Origin: Parcubacteria group bacterium GW2011_GWB1_44_7
Lineage (GTDB): Bacteria; Patescibacteria; Paceibacteria; UBA9973; DSPV01
Length of the DNA stretch: 31,884 bases
Assembly: GCA_000999175.1 (NCBI GenBank)
Contig: LCJJ01000002.1
Location: 24,096 to 55,979, forward strand
Reading direction: 5' to 3'
The notes under the pieces: model-generated
What the model was told of the DNA's origin: nothing
The model's database searches: none
Seen by the model: only the letters and a program-made list of their open reading frames with translations
Part shown: one piece after another, positions 15,101-26,046 of the stretch
How the letters are laid out: the number at the start of each line of letters is the position of its first letter
Position numbering within the stretch: the first letter of the stretch is position 1
Made by a program: the position numbers and the translations under genes

Positions 15101-15257
15101 TTTGACTTTCAAATCAGACGATATTTTGGGTCGGGCGGCGGCTTTTGACGCCATTGTCCGCGGTGATCGGATTACCCAAAGCAACGCGCCGGCTTCTTTC
15201 AATGTCATGCTTAACAATTTGCGCGGTTTAGCTCTTGATGTTGAGTTAATAATATAA
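12111..15257 (+). CDS. rpoB: DNA-directed RNA polymerase subunit beta
   Basis: 1048 aa, against 1342 in E. coli, because lineage-specific insertions are absent. The ATG at 12111 begins [13 protein letters not shown]. Landmarks: the lobe '[20 protein letters not shown]'; the rifampicin cluster from Q381; '[40 protein letters not shown]'; '[16 protein letters not shown]'; '[15 protein letters not shown]'; and the C-terminal '[28 protein letters not shown]' clamp segment. It forms the catalytic core with RpoC. At positions equivalent to E. coli K527 and R529 it has Leu395 and Thr397. No Shine-Dalgarno sequence. rpoC follows after 4 nt. Confidence 0.98.
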   Translation: [1048 protein letters not shown]

Positions 15258-15261
15258 AAAT

Positions 15262-18942
<3,681 letters not shown>

Positions 18943-19093
18943 AATTTTTTTCTAAATAAACATGAGTCAATTTACTAAAAAATTTGTTTTTGCCAATAAA
19001 AATATCTTTGTAATATCTGTCATAAACTTCTAAATACTGCCGAATTTGCAAAGAACCAGAATGCAAAAAATGGGAACTATATACATTATTACT

Positions 19094-19552
19094 CTAGAAA
19101 AAGATATGCAAAATTCCCTGTATCCATTTTATTGCTCTTTTTAATATATTAACATCCTCATCCATCATTCCTATACTGGAATTACATTGTCTACAAATCC
19201 AACCTCGTATTTCACCATTGAGATGAAAATGGTCTAAAACAACATCATTCTTAAATTGTCTAATTATTGTTTTTTCACAAACAGGACAATGAAACGGCTT
19301 ACCTAATGGTGGCATGGGATTGGTTTTTTCGTATTCAACCCTCATCTTCATTGGTATTGGTTTCTTCCATTTACGACAATCCTGACATTCTCCTCTCCTA
19401 GATATTTTTCCAGCAATACTTTTTTGATTCTTTTGAAATTCAAAAATACTTTTTCGTTGCTGACATCTGCGACATATTTTAGTTTCGTTAAAACAGGACT
19501 CACAAAATTCGCCCTGTGTCGTCTTATTTTTACCACACTCAGTGCATTTCAT
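19094..19552 (-). CDS. Endonuclease VII-like HNH nuclease with zinc ribbons
   Basis: 152 aa starting at the ATG that overlaps the methyltransferase stop (TAATG). An alternative ATG 9 nt upstream exists, but the overlap is the classic coupling arrangement. Two N-terminal CxxC/CxxC clusters (Cys3, 6, 17, 20 and Cys27, 30, 56, 59) look like zinc ribbons. The nuclease part has Cys89/92 and Cys120/123 for structural zinc and the catalytic D107-H108-x-H110 ... N124 in 'VLDHFHLNGEIRGWICRQCNSSIG', the recombination endonuclease VII (phage T4 gp49-like) signature. As the only nuclease next to a DNA methyltransferase it could be the restriction partner, or a junction or homing nuclease. No restriction activity is shown by sequence alone. 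Confidence 0.85.
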   Translation of the reverse strand: MKCTECGKNKTTQGEFCESCFNETKICRRCQQRKSIFEFQKNQKSIAGKISRRGECQDCRKWKKPIPMKMRVEYEKTNPMPPLGKPFHCPVCEKTIIRQFKNDVVLDHFHLNGEIRGWICRQCNSSIGMMDEDVNILKRAIKWIQGILHIFF

Positions 19553-20985
19553 TATAGACATTCTATTCTCTTTTTTGCTATTTCACAATACTCACGAGAT
19601 AATTCACTACCTATATATTTTCTATTGTTAAGAATCGCCATTTTGGCAGTTGTGCCACTACCCATAAAAGGGTCAAAAACAATATCACCCTTTTTACTCC
19701 AAGAGAGAATGTGGTCTTGTGCCAATTTTTCAGGAAATATGGCTGGATGTTCATAAGCGATTTTATCACTTGCAGAATGACCTTTACCTATAAGATATTC
19801 CCACACATTTGTTCGTCTACCATATTTTGCATATCCAGCCCTATTTAGTTTTAATAATGTTCCGTCATACATTCGTTTTGTGCCTGTATCTCCCTTTCGC
19901 TCATCTTTGTTCTCCCTGTCTTTTATAAGGTTTATTGTCTTTGGTTTTCCCTTACTGAATACAAACATGTATTCAAATGTCTGCCAATATGTATTATTAT
20001 TACCAACTGCTCCTCGTGGCGGTTTGAGATATATCATTGTGTCAAAAAGATTGAAACCTACCTGTTTGAAGTATAAAGCGTGCCTGAAAGATGTCCCTGT
20101 TTCGTCTCCTTTAATAGTTTGGTCTCCAACAACCCACACAACAACACCACCTTTTTTAGTAATCCTAAAAAGGTTTTTTGCTATACCTTCAAAATCAAAT
20201 ATATAGCCGTTGTAATTTCGGAGTTCATCGTAGGGCGGCGAGGTAACCGTCAAGTCAATGGAATCTTCGGGCATCTGTTGCATAATGCGAACTGCATCTC
20301 CGCAGATAATTTGATTGAGCGGCAATTTAGCGAATCGTTCAATCTCTGTCCTTTTGTGTTCTGGCAACGCGGTTGCAACAGGTTTTTCTTCTTGAATGAC
20401 ACTGAGCGCGATTCCTTGTATCGCAAAATCGCGACCATTCTTTATGATAATCGGCGCGTAATCTTTGTTGGCTGGTTGTAAGCGAATGTGACCTCGCTCG
20501 CGATAATATCTTTTTAGTGTAGCTTCTTGGTTATCTATAAGGGCAACGACTTTCTGTCCGTTTTCTGCGGTTTTTTGTTCTTTGATAAGTACAATGTCGC
20601 CATTGTTAATATTTTCATCAACCATACTATTGCCGGAAACGCGCAAGGCGTAATAGTTTCCTTTAGAAAAAGGGAGTTTACTTTGTGAGATTACAATCGT
20701 TTCTTTATCCTCAATTGCTTCTATAGGTTGACCAGCGGCAATACGACCGAGTAACGGAATACGCACCAAGTTTTCATTACTTGGTTCGATGACCCTAATA
20801 CTCCGTGCCCGGCCACGTGCTTTTTGGAGATACCCCTTACCTCTTAGTGTTTCAAGATGTTCATGCATAGTGGAAGCAGAAAGACGAAAGTGTCTAGCAA
20901 TCTCACGTTCCGATGGAGCAACGCTATTTTTCTTGATAATTTTTTTTACAAAATCCCTAATTTGTTTTTGGCGCGATGTTAGCAT
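19552..20985 (-). CDS. LexA repressor - DNA methyltransferase fusion
   Basis: 477 aa in one frame. Residues 1-66 are a LexA winged helix (LTSRQKQIRDFV; recognition helix near SASTMHEHLETLRGKGYL). Residues 75-198 are a complete S24/LexA self-cleaving domain: cleavage pair A84-G85 in 'GRIAAGQP', nucleophile S120 in 'SGNSM', and general base K158 in 'ATLKRY'. Residues 215-477 are a DNA amino-methyltransferase: motif IV TSPPY (248-252) comes before the SAM-binding motif I DPFMGSGTT (438-446), the beta-class order, suggesting N4-cytosine or N6-adenine methylation. The family rule is that activated RecA triggers LexA self-cleavage; here this would cut the DNA-binding domain off the enzyme and derepress the operon. 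That link is inference. A -10 box lies 6 nt upstream (leaderless), with direct repeats over the promoter. Confidence 0.93.
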   Translation of the reverse strand: MLTSRQKQIRDFVKKIIKKNSVAPSEREIARHFRLSASTMHEHLETLRGKGYLQKARGRARSIRVIEPSNENLVRIPLLGRIAAGQPIEAIEDKETIVISQSKLPFSKGNYYALRVSGNSMVDENINNGDIVLIKEQKTAENGQKVVALIDNQEATLKRYYRERGHIRLQPANKDYAPIIIKNGRDFAIQGIALSVIQEEKPVATALPEHKRTEIERFAKLPLNQIICGDAVRIMQQMPEDSIDLTVTSPPYDELRNYNGYIFDFEGIAKNLFRITKKGGVVVWVVGDQTIKGDETGTSFRHALYFKQVGFNLFDTMIYLKPPRGAVGNNNTYWQTFEYMFVFSKGKPKTINLIKDRENKDERKGDTGTKRMYDGTLLKLNRAGYAKYGRRTNVWEYLIGKGHSASDKIAYEHPAIFPEKLAQDHILSWSKKGDIVFDPFMGSGTTAKMAILNNRKYIGSELSREYCEIAKKRIECL

Positions 20986-20991
20986 ACAACT

Positions 20992-21025
20992 ATTATATCA
21001 AAACGACCCGAGCAAAACCCGAGCA
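20992..21025 (-). promoter_or_regulatory. LexA-methyltransferase promoter with 9-bp direct-repeat operator
   Basis: Minus-strand TATAAT (20997 to 20992) with TGA extended -10, 6 nt before the ATG at 20985. Two copies of acccgagca (plus strand 21006-21014 and 21017-21025), 11 bp apart, lie over the -35 region, one helical turn between them. They are the likely binding site for the LexA domain (autorepression). Some LexA families (alphaproteobacteria) use direct-repeat operators. Confidence 0.65.
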
Positions 21026-21026
21026 G

Positions 21027-21035
21027 TTATCCACA
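21027..21035 (+). promoter_or_regulatory. DnaA-box sequence (TTATCCACA)
   Basis: Exact DnaA consensus, 1 bp beyond the direct-repeat operator of the LexA-methyltransferase gene. It shares a 14-mer with 4691-4704. It might link expression to replication state; binding is unproven. Confidence 0.4.
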
Positions 21036-21110
21036 GATTGATTTTTGAGAATATTTCTGTTAATATTTTGCGACTAAGAAACTTTTATGAGTAAATATGA
21101 CAAACTTTCT

Positions 21111-21136
21111 GAAAAAATCGACCCCGAAGTGGAAGT
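21111..21136 (+). repeat. Right 26-bp direct repeat (rpoC 3' end copy)
   Basis: Identical to 18907-18932. In frame it still encodes EKIDPEVEV and a stop. It lies 31 nt upstream of the histidine phosphatase start and marks the right junction of the module. Confidence 0.85.
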
Positions 21137-21167
21137 ATAAAAGTAATTAAAAGAGTTTGTGCCAACT

Positions 21168-21803
21168 ATGAAAAAAATTTATTTAGTAAGGCACGGCGAA
21201 AGTAATGGCAACGCCAGCGGTGTCTATCAGAATGCCGACACGCCGTTGACGGAAAAAGGTCGGGCGCAGGCGGAATTTATTGCCAGCCGGTGTGAAAAAT
21301 TCGCCATTGATTTCATTGTTTCTAGTTCTATGAAGCGTGCGGTAGAAACAGCGGCAATTGTGAACAAAAAGTTGAATAAACTTTCGGAAATTTCGGATTT
21401 ATTTGTTGAGCGTCGTCGGCCGAAAGCTCAAATGGGTTTGCACAAAGGTAGTCCGAAAGCGCTGGAAATAGACAAAGTCCTAATAGAAAATTTTGTTAAA
21501 CTAGAAGCGAGATTTTCTGATGAGGAGAATTTTGAAGATTTAAGAAAAAGAGCCGGTGAAGCTCTTGAGTATTTGAAAAATCGAACAGAAGAAAATATTT
21601 TGGTTATTACTCATGGTTTCTTTTTGCGAATGATTATGGCGCGGGCGGTTTTTGATGATAAACTTGTCGGTGAAGATTGTAATAGGATTATTCGTAAATT
21701 TCACACGGCGAATACAGGGCTTAGTGTTCTTGGCTATGACGAATACCGACAAGATTCACCATGGTGGCTATGGGTATGGAATGATCACGCCCATTTGGGG
21801 TAA
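21168..21803 (+). CDS. Histidine phosphatase family protein
   Basis: 211 aa from the ATG at 21168, which gives MKKIYLVRHGES with the phosphohistidine motif RHG (R8, H9, G10) at the expected distance from the N-terminus. The GTG 9 nt upstream is less likely. Other conserved elements are 'TPLTEKGRAQAEFIA', 'VSSSMKRAVETAAI' (the second Arg region) and the second catalytic His149 in 'VITHGFFLR'. The family hydrolyses phosphate esters (phosphoglycerate mutase-like fold); the substrate is unknown. The C-terminus (DSPWWLWVWNDHAH) is aromatic and resembles sequences in related proteins. It is followed by dnaG after 38 nt, probably in one transcript. Confidence 0.9.
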   Translation: MKKIYLVRHGESNGNASGVYQNADTPLTEKGRAQAEFIASRCEKFAIDFIVSSSMKRAVETAAIVNKKLNKLSEISDLFVERRRPKAQMGLHKGSPKALEIDKVLIENFVKLEARFSDEENFEDLRKRAGEALEYLKNRTEENILVITHGFFLRMIMARAVFDDKLVGEDCNRIIRKFHTANTGLSVLGYDEYRQDSPWWLWVWNDHAHLG

Positions 21804-21841
21804 TAAAAAAATGAAGAATGATTTTAAAAAAGTAAAATAAA

Positions 21842-23524
21842 ATGACCGATTCGGTGGAAAAAATTAAGGAGCGGTTGGGGATTACAGAACTGATTGGTTC
21901 TTATATCAAGCTGGAAAAAGCTGGCAAGAATTTGAAAGCCCGATGCCCCTTTCACAATGAAAAAACGCCGTCATTTTTCGTTTCGCCCGACCGCGGCTCT
22001 TTCTATTGTTTCGGTTGCGGCGCCAAGGGTGATATTTTTTCTTTCGTTGAGCAGATGGAAGGTTTGGATTTCAAGGGGGCGCTGAAACTTTTAGCCGAAC
22101 GAGCTGGCGTTAAATTGGAATATCGGAATGTTGGCGAGCGCGACTCCCGAGAAAAAATTTTCCAAATTTTGGAAGAAGCCGCTAAATATTTTGAAGCCAA
22201 TCTGAAATTAAATGACGAAGCTAAAACTTATCTTGAAAAACGCGGCGTGAAAGAAAAAACCCGTATTATGTTCCGGCTTGGTTTCGCGCCTGACGAGTGG
22301 CGTTCGCTCTTAACGCATTTAAAAAGCAAAAAATTTTCCGAGAATGATTTAGCAAAAGCCGGTTTGATTAAAAAAGGTGAAACCGGCGGTAATTATTACG
22401 ACCGATTCCGCAACCGGATTATTTTTCCCATTGCCGACAGCGCCGGCCGAATTGTCGGTTTTTCCGGTCGGATTTTGAAAGGCAAATCGGATGACGCTAA
22501 ATATATCAACAGTCCGGAAACCGAGCTTTTTGTCAAATCGCGAATTCTTTACGGCTTGGACAAAGCCAAAGCCGAAATTCGCCGGCGCGATTTCGCGGTT
22601 TTGGTGGAAGGTCAAATGGATTTGTTGCTCTCTCATCAAGTTGGCGTTGCCAACACCGTTGCTTCATCGGGCACCGCTTTGACCGACGAGCACATTAATT
22701 TGCTTAAAAGATTTTCCGATCGTTTGTTATTGGTTTTTGACCCGGACGAAGCCGGTTTTAAAGCCGCGTTGCGCGGCGCCGGTTTGGCGCTGGCTCGCGG
22801 TTTGGAAGTAAAAGTGGCCGCCTTGCCCGAGGGTTTGGACCCGGCCGATTTGGTTTTGAAAAATCCGATAAGTTGGAAAAACGCCCTTAAGAATGCCGTT
22901 TTTCTGATTGATTTTTTACTTGCCAGAATTCTTAATAAAGGATACGATAAACGGCAATTAGCCAAAGCGACGGAAAAAGAAATTTTGCCCTACATCGCTT
23001 CGCTTGGAAGCCGAATTGAACAATCCCATTATATTTCTGAAATTGTCGATAAGGCGAATATTAAAGAAGAGGCTTTGTGGGAGGAATTGCGCAAAGCAAA
23101 ACCAATTATTGGAGCGAATCTGTCCATATCTCGTCCAGAGCGGGACTATGGCGCGACAAAAGAAAAATTGACCAAACTTGAGCTTTTGGAACGGCGATTG
23201 TTCGGTGTTTTATTCGCCGAAAAAGACAAAGAACTGGAAAGCAAATTGAAAAATATTTTCGATGAAAAGGAATTTGAAATAGCTTTGGAATTTTGGCGGC
23301 CGTTTCGGGAAGCGATTATTTTTGAAGCCGAAGAAAATTTAGGCGGGGAAATTTCCGAAAAAGAAATTGCCGAATTGCTCGGCAATTTAAAAAGCGAAAA
23401 GACGAGAGAAAAATTTTTACAAAAAACCAGAGAACTGGCCGAAGCGGAAAAAACAGGCAACACCGTTCAAGCCAAAAAATTGATGGAAGAGTGCCAGAAA
23501 TTATCTAAAGAAATTTCTAATTAA
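21842..23524 (+). CDS. dnaG: DNA primase
   Basis: 560 aa, normal length. The N-terminal CHC2 zinc finger (C35, H38, C56, C59 in '[27 protein letters not shown]') binds template DNA. The central catalytic core follows, with the TOPRIM acidic residue E256 in '[10 protein letters not shown]' and D300/D302 in 'DPDEAG'. The C-terminal helical region (about 400-560) should bind the DnaB helicase and is more divergent, as usual. The enzyme synthesises RNA primers at the replication fork. rpoD follows after 22 nt, the familiar dnaG-rpoD arrangement of the macromolecular synthesis operon, without rpsU. No Shine-Dalgarno sequence. Confidence 0.97.
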   Translation: MTDSVEKIKERLGITELIGSYIKLEKAGKNLKARCPFHNEKTPSFFVSPDRGSFYCFGCGAKGDIFSFVEQMEGLDFKGALKLLAERAGVKLEYRNVGERDSREKIFQILEEAAKYFEANLKLNDEAKTYLEKRGVKEKTRIMFRLGFAPDEWRSLLTHLKSKKFSENDLAKAGLIKKGETGGNYYDRFRNRIIFPIADSAGRIVGFSGRILKGKSDDAKYINSPETELFVKSRILYGLDKAKAEIRRRDFAVLVEGQMDLLLSHQVGVANTVASSGTALTDEHINLLKRFSDRLLLVFDPDEAGFKAALRGAGLALARGLEVKVAALPEGLDPADLVLKNPISWKNALKNAVFLIDFLLARILNKGYDKRQLAKATEKEILPYIASLGSRIEQSHYISEIVDKANIKEEALWEELRKAKPIIGANLSISRPERDYGATKEKLTKLELLERRLFGVLFAEKDKELESKLKNIFDEKEFEIALEFWRPFREAIIFEAEENLGGEISEKEIAELLGNLKSEKTREKFLQKTRELAEAEKTGNTVQAKKLMEECQKLSKEISN

Positions 23525-23546
23525 TAATTTTCAATTTTTAATAAAA

Positions 23547-24719
23547 ATGAAAAAAAACAAGAAAAATAAGAAGACCAAGAAAGTAAAGACAAAGAAACAC
23601 ATGAAACCGAGAGCAAAACCGAAAGCGAAAAAGATTTTAGTTGCGCCAAAAAAGAATAAAGCCGCTTGGGAAACGGCCGCCCAAAAATTACTCGCCAAAG
23701 GCAAGGAACGCGGTTTTATTACTTACGACGAGATATTGAGGGAATTTCCGAATATTGAAAGCGATGTATTTTTTCTGGAAGAACTCTATCGGCGTCTACA
23801 CGAAGCCGGCACTGATGTTTTGGAAGGCGGCAGCAATTTGGAAAAACAAGACGAAGCCAAAAAAAGTTTGCTGGACGCCGAAGAAAGCTCGTATGATTCC
23901 ATTCAAATTTATTTGCGGGAAATCGGCCGCTATCCGTTGATTGACGCCAAAACCGAAAAGGAATTGGCTAAGCGCATTCAAAAAGGCGACATGGAAGCCA
24001 AAGGTCTTTTGGCCCGGGCTAATTTGCGATTGGTGGTTTCCATTGCCAAAAGATATGTCGGTCGGTCAGCCGATTTGACTTTGTTGGATTTAATTCAAGA
24101 AGGCAATTTGGGGCTTTTTCGAGCGGTGGACAAGTTTGATTGGACTAAGGGTTATAAATTTTCCACTTATGCCACTTGGTGGATTAGACAAGCGGTTACT
24201 CGGGCTTTGGCCGACCAAAGCCGGACCATTCGGGTGCCCGTTCATATGGTGGAAACCATCGCCAAATACAAACAGGCGGTGCGGCGCTTGTCGCAGGATT
24301 TGGGCCGCGAACCATTGCCGGAAGAAATCGCGGTGGAAATGGGTTTGGAAGTGGGGAAAGTTTATCAAATTGAGAAAGTTGACCAAGACACCATTTCTCT
24401 GGAAAATCCGGTGGGAGACGATGATGACGGCAAGTCTACTTTGGGCGATTTTGTTCCTGACGATAAAATTTTATCGCCCGACCAGGAAGCCTCGCGGCGG
24501 ATTTTGTCGGACCAAGTGCGGGAAATTTTGGGCGAATTATCGGAAAAAGAACGGCAAATTTTGGAAATGCGGCATGGTTTGGTGGGTGGCATTACTCACA
24601 CTTTGGAAGAGGTTGGCGTCAAGTTCGGCGTGACTCGCGAAAGAATTCGTCAAATTGAAGCCAAAGCTCACGAAAAAATCCGCCAGCACGACAAGGCCGC
24701 CAAGTTAAAAAGCTACTAG
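23547..24719 (+). CDS. rpoD: Primary sigma factor (sigma-70)
   Basis: 390 aa. The N-terminus is very Lys-rich (about 35 residues), followed by a region 1.1-like segment ([15 protein letters not shown]). Region 1.2 starts at '[15 protein letters not shown]'; regions 2.1-2.4 include '[19 protein letters not shown]' (from D181) and '[20 protein letters not shown]', which melts and reads the -10. Region 3 follows, and region 4.2 ends with the helix-turn-helix '[19 protein letters not shown]' that reads the -35. The non-conserved region of larger sigmas is missing. It directs RNA polymerase to housekeeping promoters such as those annotated here. It is co-transcribed with dnaG. Confidence 0.97.
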   Translation: MKKNKKNKKTKKVKTKKHMKPRAKPKAKKILVAPKKNKAAWETAAQKLLAKGKERGFITYDEILREFPNIESDVFFLEELYRRLHEAGTDVLEGGSNLEKQDEAKKSLLDAEESSYDSIQIYLREIGRYPLIDAKTEKELAKRIQKGDMEAKGLLARANLRLVVSIAKRYVGRSADLTLLDLIQEGNLGLFRAVDKFDWTKGYKFSTYATWWIRQAVTRALADQSRTIRVPVHMVETIAKYKQAVRRLSQDLGREPLPEEIAVEMGLEVGKVYQIEKVDQDTISLENPVGDDDDGKSTLGDFVPDDKILSPDQEASRRILSDQVREILGELSEKERQILEMRHGLVGGITHTLEEVGVKFGVTRERIRQIEAKAHEKIRQHDKAAKLKSY

Positions 24720-24740
24720 ACGCGATTGCGGGAGTTCTGC

Positions 24741-24746
24741 TATAAT
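24741..24746 (+). promoter_or_regulatory. -10 box of small gene 24761
   Basis: Perfect TATAAT, 14 nt before the ATG; the predicted leader is about 8 nt. No clear -35. Confidence 0.5.
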
Positions 24747-24760
24747 TTCGGTAGTTCGTT

Positions 24761-25003
24761 ATGAAGAAACAAACCATTCAGCAAGCAGTGAAAGAAGCCG
24801 ATGAGCTTCTTAAACAACCGGAACACGGCCCGCTATCTGCCGTGATGATAGCCGCCAGTGGTCTGGGAGATGACGAGAGGAATTTTTACAGGGTTAAGAA
24901 CGCTTTTGTCAGGAAACATCCCAGGTACGCAAAAGCTTTTGAGCCGCTTCCTTGCGACCGGAAGCAATTGCGCTTTCCCCCACTAGGCTCTTGTCATGAT
25001 TAA
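24761..25003 (+). CDS. Small hypothetical protein
   Basis: 80 aa, not recognised. The N-terminal half is predicted helical (TIQQAVKEADELLKQ). The middle contains 'AVMIAASGLGDDERNFYRVKNAFVRKHP', again helical with basic residues. The C-terminus is short with two Cys. There is no signal peptide or membrane segment. It has a perfect -10 box upstream and a strong terminator just downstream, which supports expression as a single gene. There is no Shine-Dalgarno sequence, like most genes here. Function unknown. Confidence 0.6.
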   Translation: MKKQTIQQAVKEADELLKQPEHGPLSAVMIAASGLGDDERNFYRVKNAFVRKHPRYAKAFEPLPCDRKQLRFPPLGSCHD

Positions 25004-25027
25004 CACGGAAGTTTTTTCAACGCGCAA

Positions 25028-25055
25028 CGGGCGAGTTTTTCTCGCCCGCCTTTTT
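25028..25055 (+). terminator. Terminator after small gene 24761
   Basis: 8-bp perfect stem (cgggcgag / ctcgcccg) with a ttttt loop, followed by ccttttt. Clear intrinsic terminator. Confidence 0.9.
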
Positions 25056-25072
25056 CTGAAATTTACCAAATT

Positions 25073-25147
25073 TGACCTCATCGGGATTTGAACCCGAGTT
25101 TCCAGGATGAGAACCTGGCGTCCTAGACCGGGCTAGACGATGAGGCC
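25073..25147 (-). tRNA. tRNA-Glu (CUC anticodon)
   Basis: 75-nt cloverleaf on the minus strand. The acceptor stem is ggcctca / tgaggtc with discriminator A; the D arm begins gtctag with GG in the loop; the anticodon stem ccagg / cctgg has loop ttctcat, giving anticodon CTC; the T arm carries gttcaaat. CCA is not encoded. It decodes GAG; a UUC-reading tRNA-Glu must be elsewhere if GAA is decoded separately. It is isolated between the 24761 gene and glmU. Confidence 0.93.
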
Positions 25148-25174
25148 GTGTCGTTCCGATTTAATTATTAAAGA

Positions 25175-25224
25175 GCGTTCTAGACCGGGCTACCTGCCTG
25201 CCGACAGGCAGGGACGATGAGGCC
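25175..25224 (-). pseudogene. Partial tRNA-Glu copy split by a 20-bp palindrome
   Basis: Repeats the first 30 nt of the tRNA-Glu (its 5' acceptor strand and D arm, 25118-25147) with one mismatch, but is interrupted at 25193-25212 by a perfect palindrome. The rest of the tRNA is missing, so it cannot be functional. It lies 27 nt upstream of the intact tRNA in transcription direction. Confidence 0.85.
25193..25212. repeat. 20-bp palindrome inserted in tRNA fragment
   Basis: cctgcctg, ccga, caggcagg: an 8-bp perfect stem with a 4-nt loop. Removing exactly these 20 bp restores the tRNA-Glu sequence with nothing lost, so it is a clean insertion. Confidence 0.85.
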
Positions 25225-25279
25225 TGGTTGGCAATGATAGAGCTGTGTTTAAATAGCCTATCAAATTTTTGATAATAAA

Positions 25280-26038
25280 TCACTTCGTCCGATTGGCAAG
25301 CATGAGTTCCAAAATCGCCAGTTGTTCTGGTGTATTGGCGCCCAGAGCTTCAATTGGTTCAATCATAACAGTGGCAATTTTTTCTCCATTTTCCTTGGCG
25401 ATGTGTGGCAGATCGGTTAAATAATATTCGCCCCGGGCGTTGTTGTTCTTTATTTTTTTAAGATTGTGCCAGAGCCAGTCGGCTTTAAAGCAAAAATATG
25501 ATGGGTTGAGCTCAGTTACCTGAAGCTCGGTTTCGCTGGCGTCTTTTTTCTCAATAATCCGATCAATCGTGCCACCGCCGTTTCTTATGACTCTGCCGAA
25601 ATCAAAAAACCCAGCGCGCCATTCTTCAAAGTTTGGTATTTGAATCGTTCCCATAGTTAATGGCGCGTCATTTTCTAAATGCGCCTCAGCCAGTGAGTTG
25701 ATAGTTTGGGCGGTTACTAAAGGGTGATCGCCGTAGAGAACAAGGATGTGTTCAGTTCCAGGTTCAACCGCTTGCTCGGCGGAAAGAACAGCGTGACCGG
25801 TGCCCAATTGATTTTCTTGTAGAGCAAAAGAATATTCTTGCCCGATGGCGTTTTTAACCAGATTTGCGCCATAGCCGACTACAATCAATGGTTTCCTTTT
25901 AAGATTTGAAACGGCGATTTCTGCAAGTAGGTGGGCTAAAAGCGGTTTACCCTGAAGTGGCAAAAGAACCTTCGGTAAGTCCGAATTCATTCTCCTGCCT
26001 CTTCCGCCAGCTAAGATAATAGGTTGAATTTTTTCCAT
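25280..26038 (-). CDS. glmU: GlcNAc-1-phosphate uridylyltransferase (GlmU N-terminal domain only)
   Basis: 252 aa. The nucleotidyltransferase signature is 'ILAGGRGRRMNSDLPKVLLPLQGKPLL'; then 'LQENQLGTGHAVLSA' and 'YGDHPLV' match GlmU (usually Q.EQLGTGHA and YGD.PL). The segment 'GRVIRN' plus 'RIIEKKDAS' and the late 'YYLTDLPHIA' are also GlmU-like. Bifunctional GlmU is about 456 aa and ends in a left-handed beta-helix acetyltransferase; that half is absent, so this enzyme would only make UDP-GlcNAc from GlcNAc-1-P and UTP for peptidoglycan. It starts 8 nt after the dsbA-like stop, in one operon with it. A UDP-sugar pyrophosphorylase with other specificity is possible. Confidence 0.88.
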   Translation of the reverse strand: MEKIQPIILAGGRGRRMNSDLPKVLLPLQGKPLLAHLLAEIAVSNLKRKPLIVVGYGANLVKNAIGQEYSFALQENQLGTGHAVLSAEQAVEPGTEHILVLYGDHPLVTAQTINSLAEAHLENDAPLTMGTIQIPNFEEWRAGFFDFGRVIRNGGGTIDRIIEKKDASETELQVTELNPSYFCFKADWLWHNLKKIKNNNARGEYYLTDLPHIAKENGEKIATVMIEPIEALGANTPEQLAILELMLANRTK

Positions 26039-26046
26039 CGGTCTAT

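Noticed and set aside
18961..19032. Short plus-strand frame starting MSQF after rpoC, loosely like the micro-ORF at 21087
   Set aside because: The resemblance is limited to a few bases around ATGAGT; not enough to call a longer flanking duplication.
20080..20481. 133-codon plus-strand frame inside the LexA-methyltransferase gene
   Set aside because: Antisense to a gene whose catalytic motifs are intact; no supporting signals.
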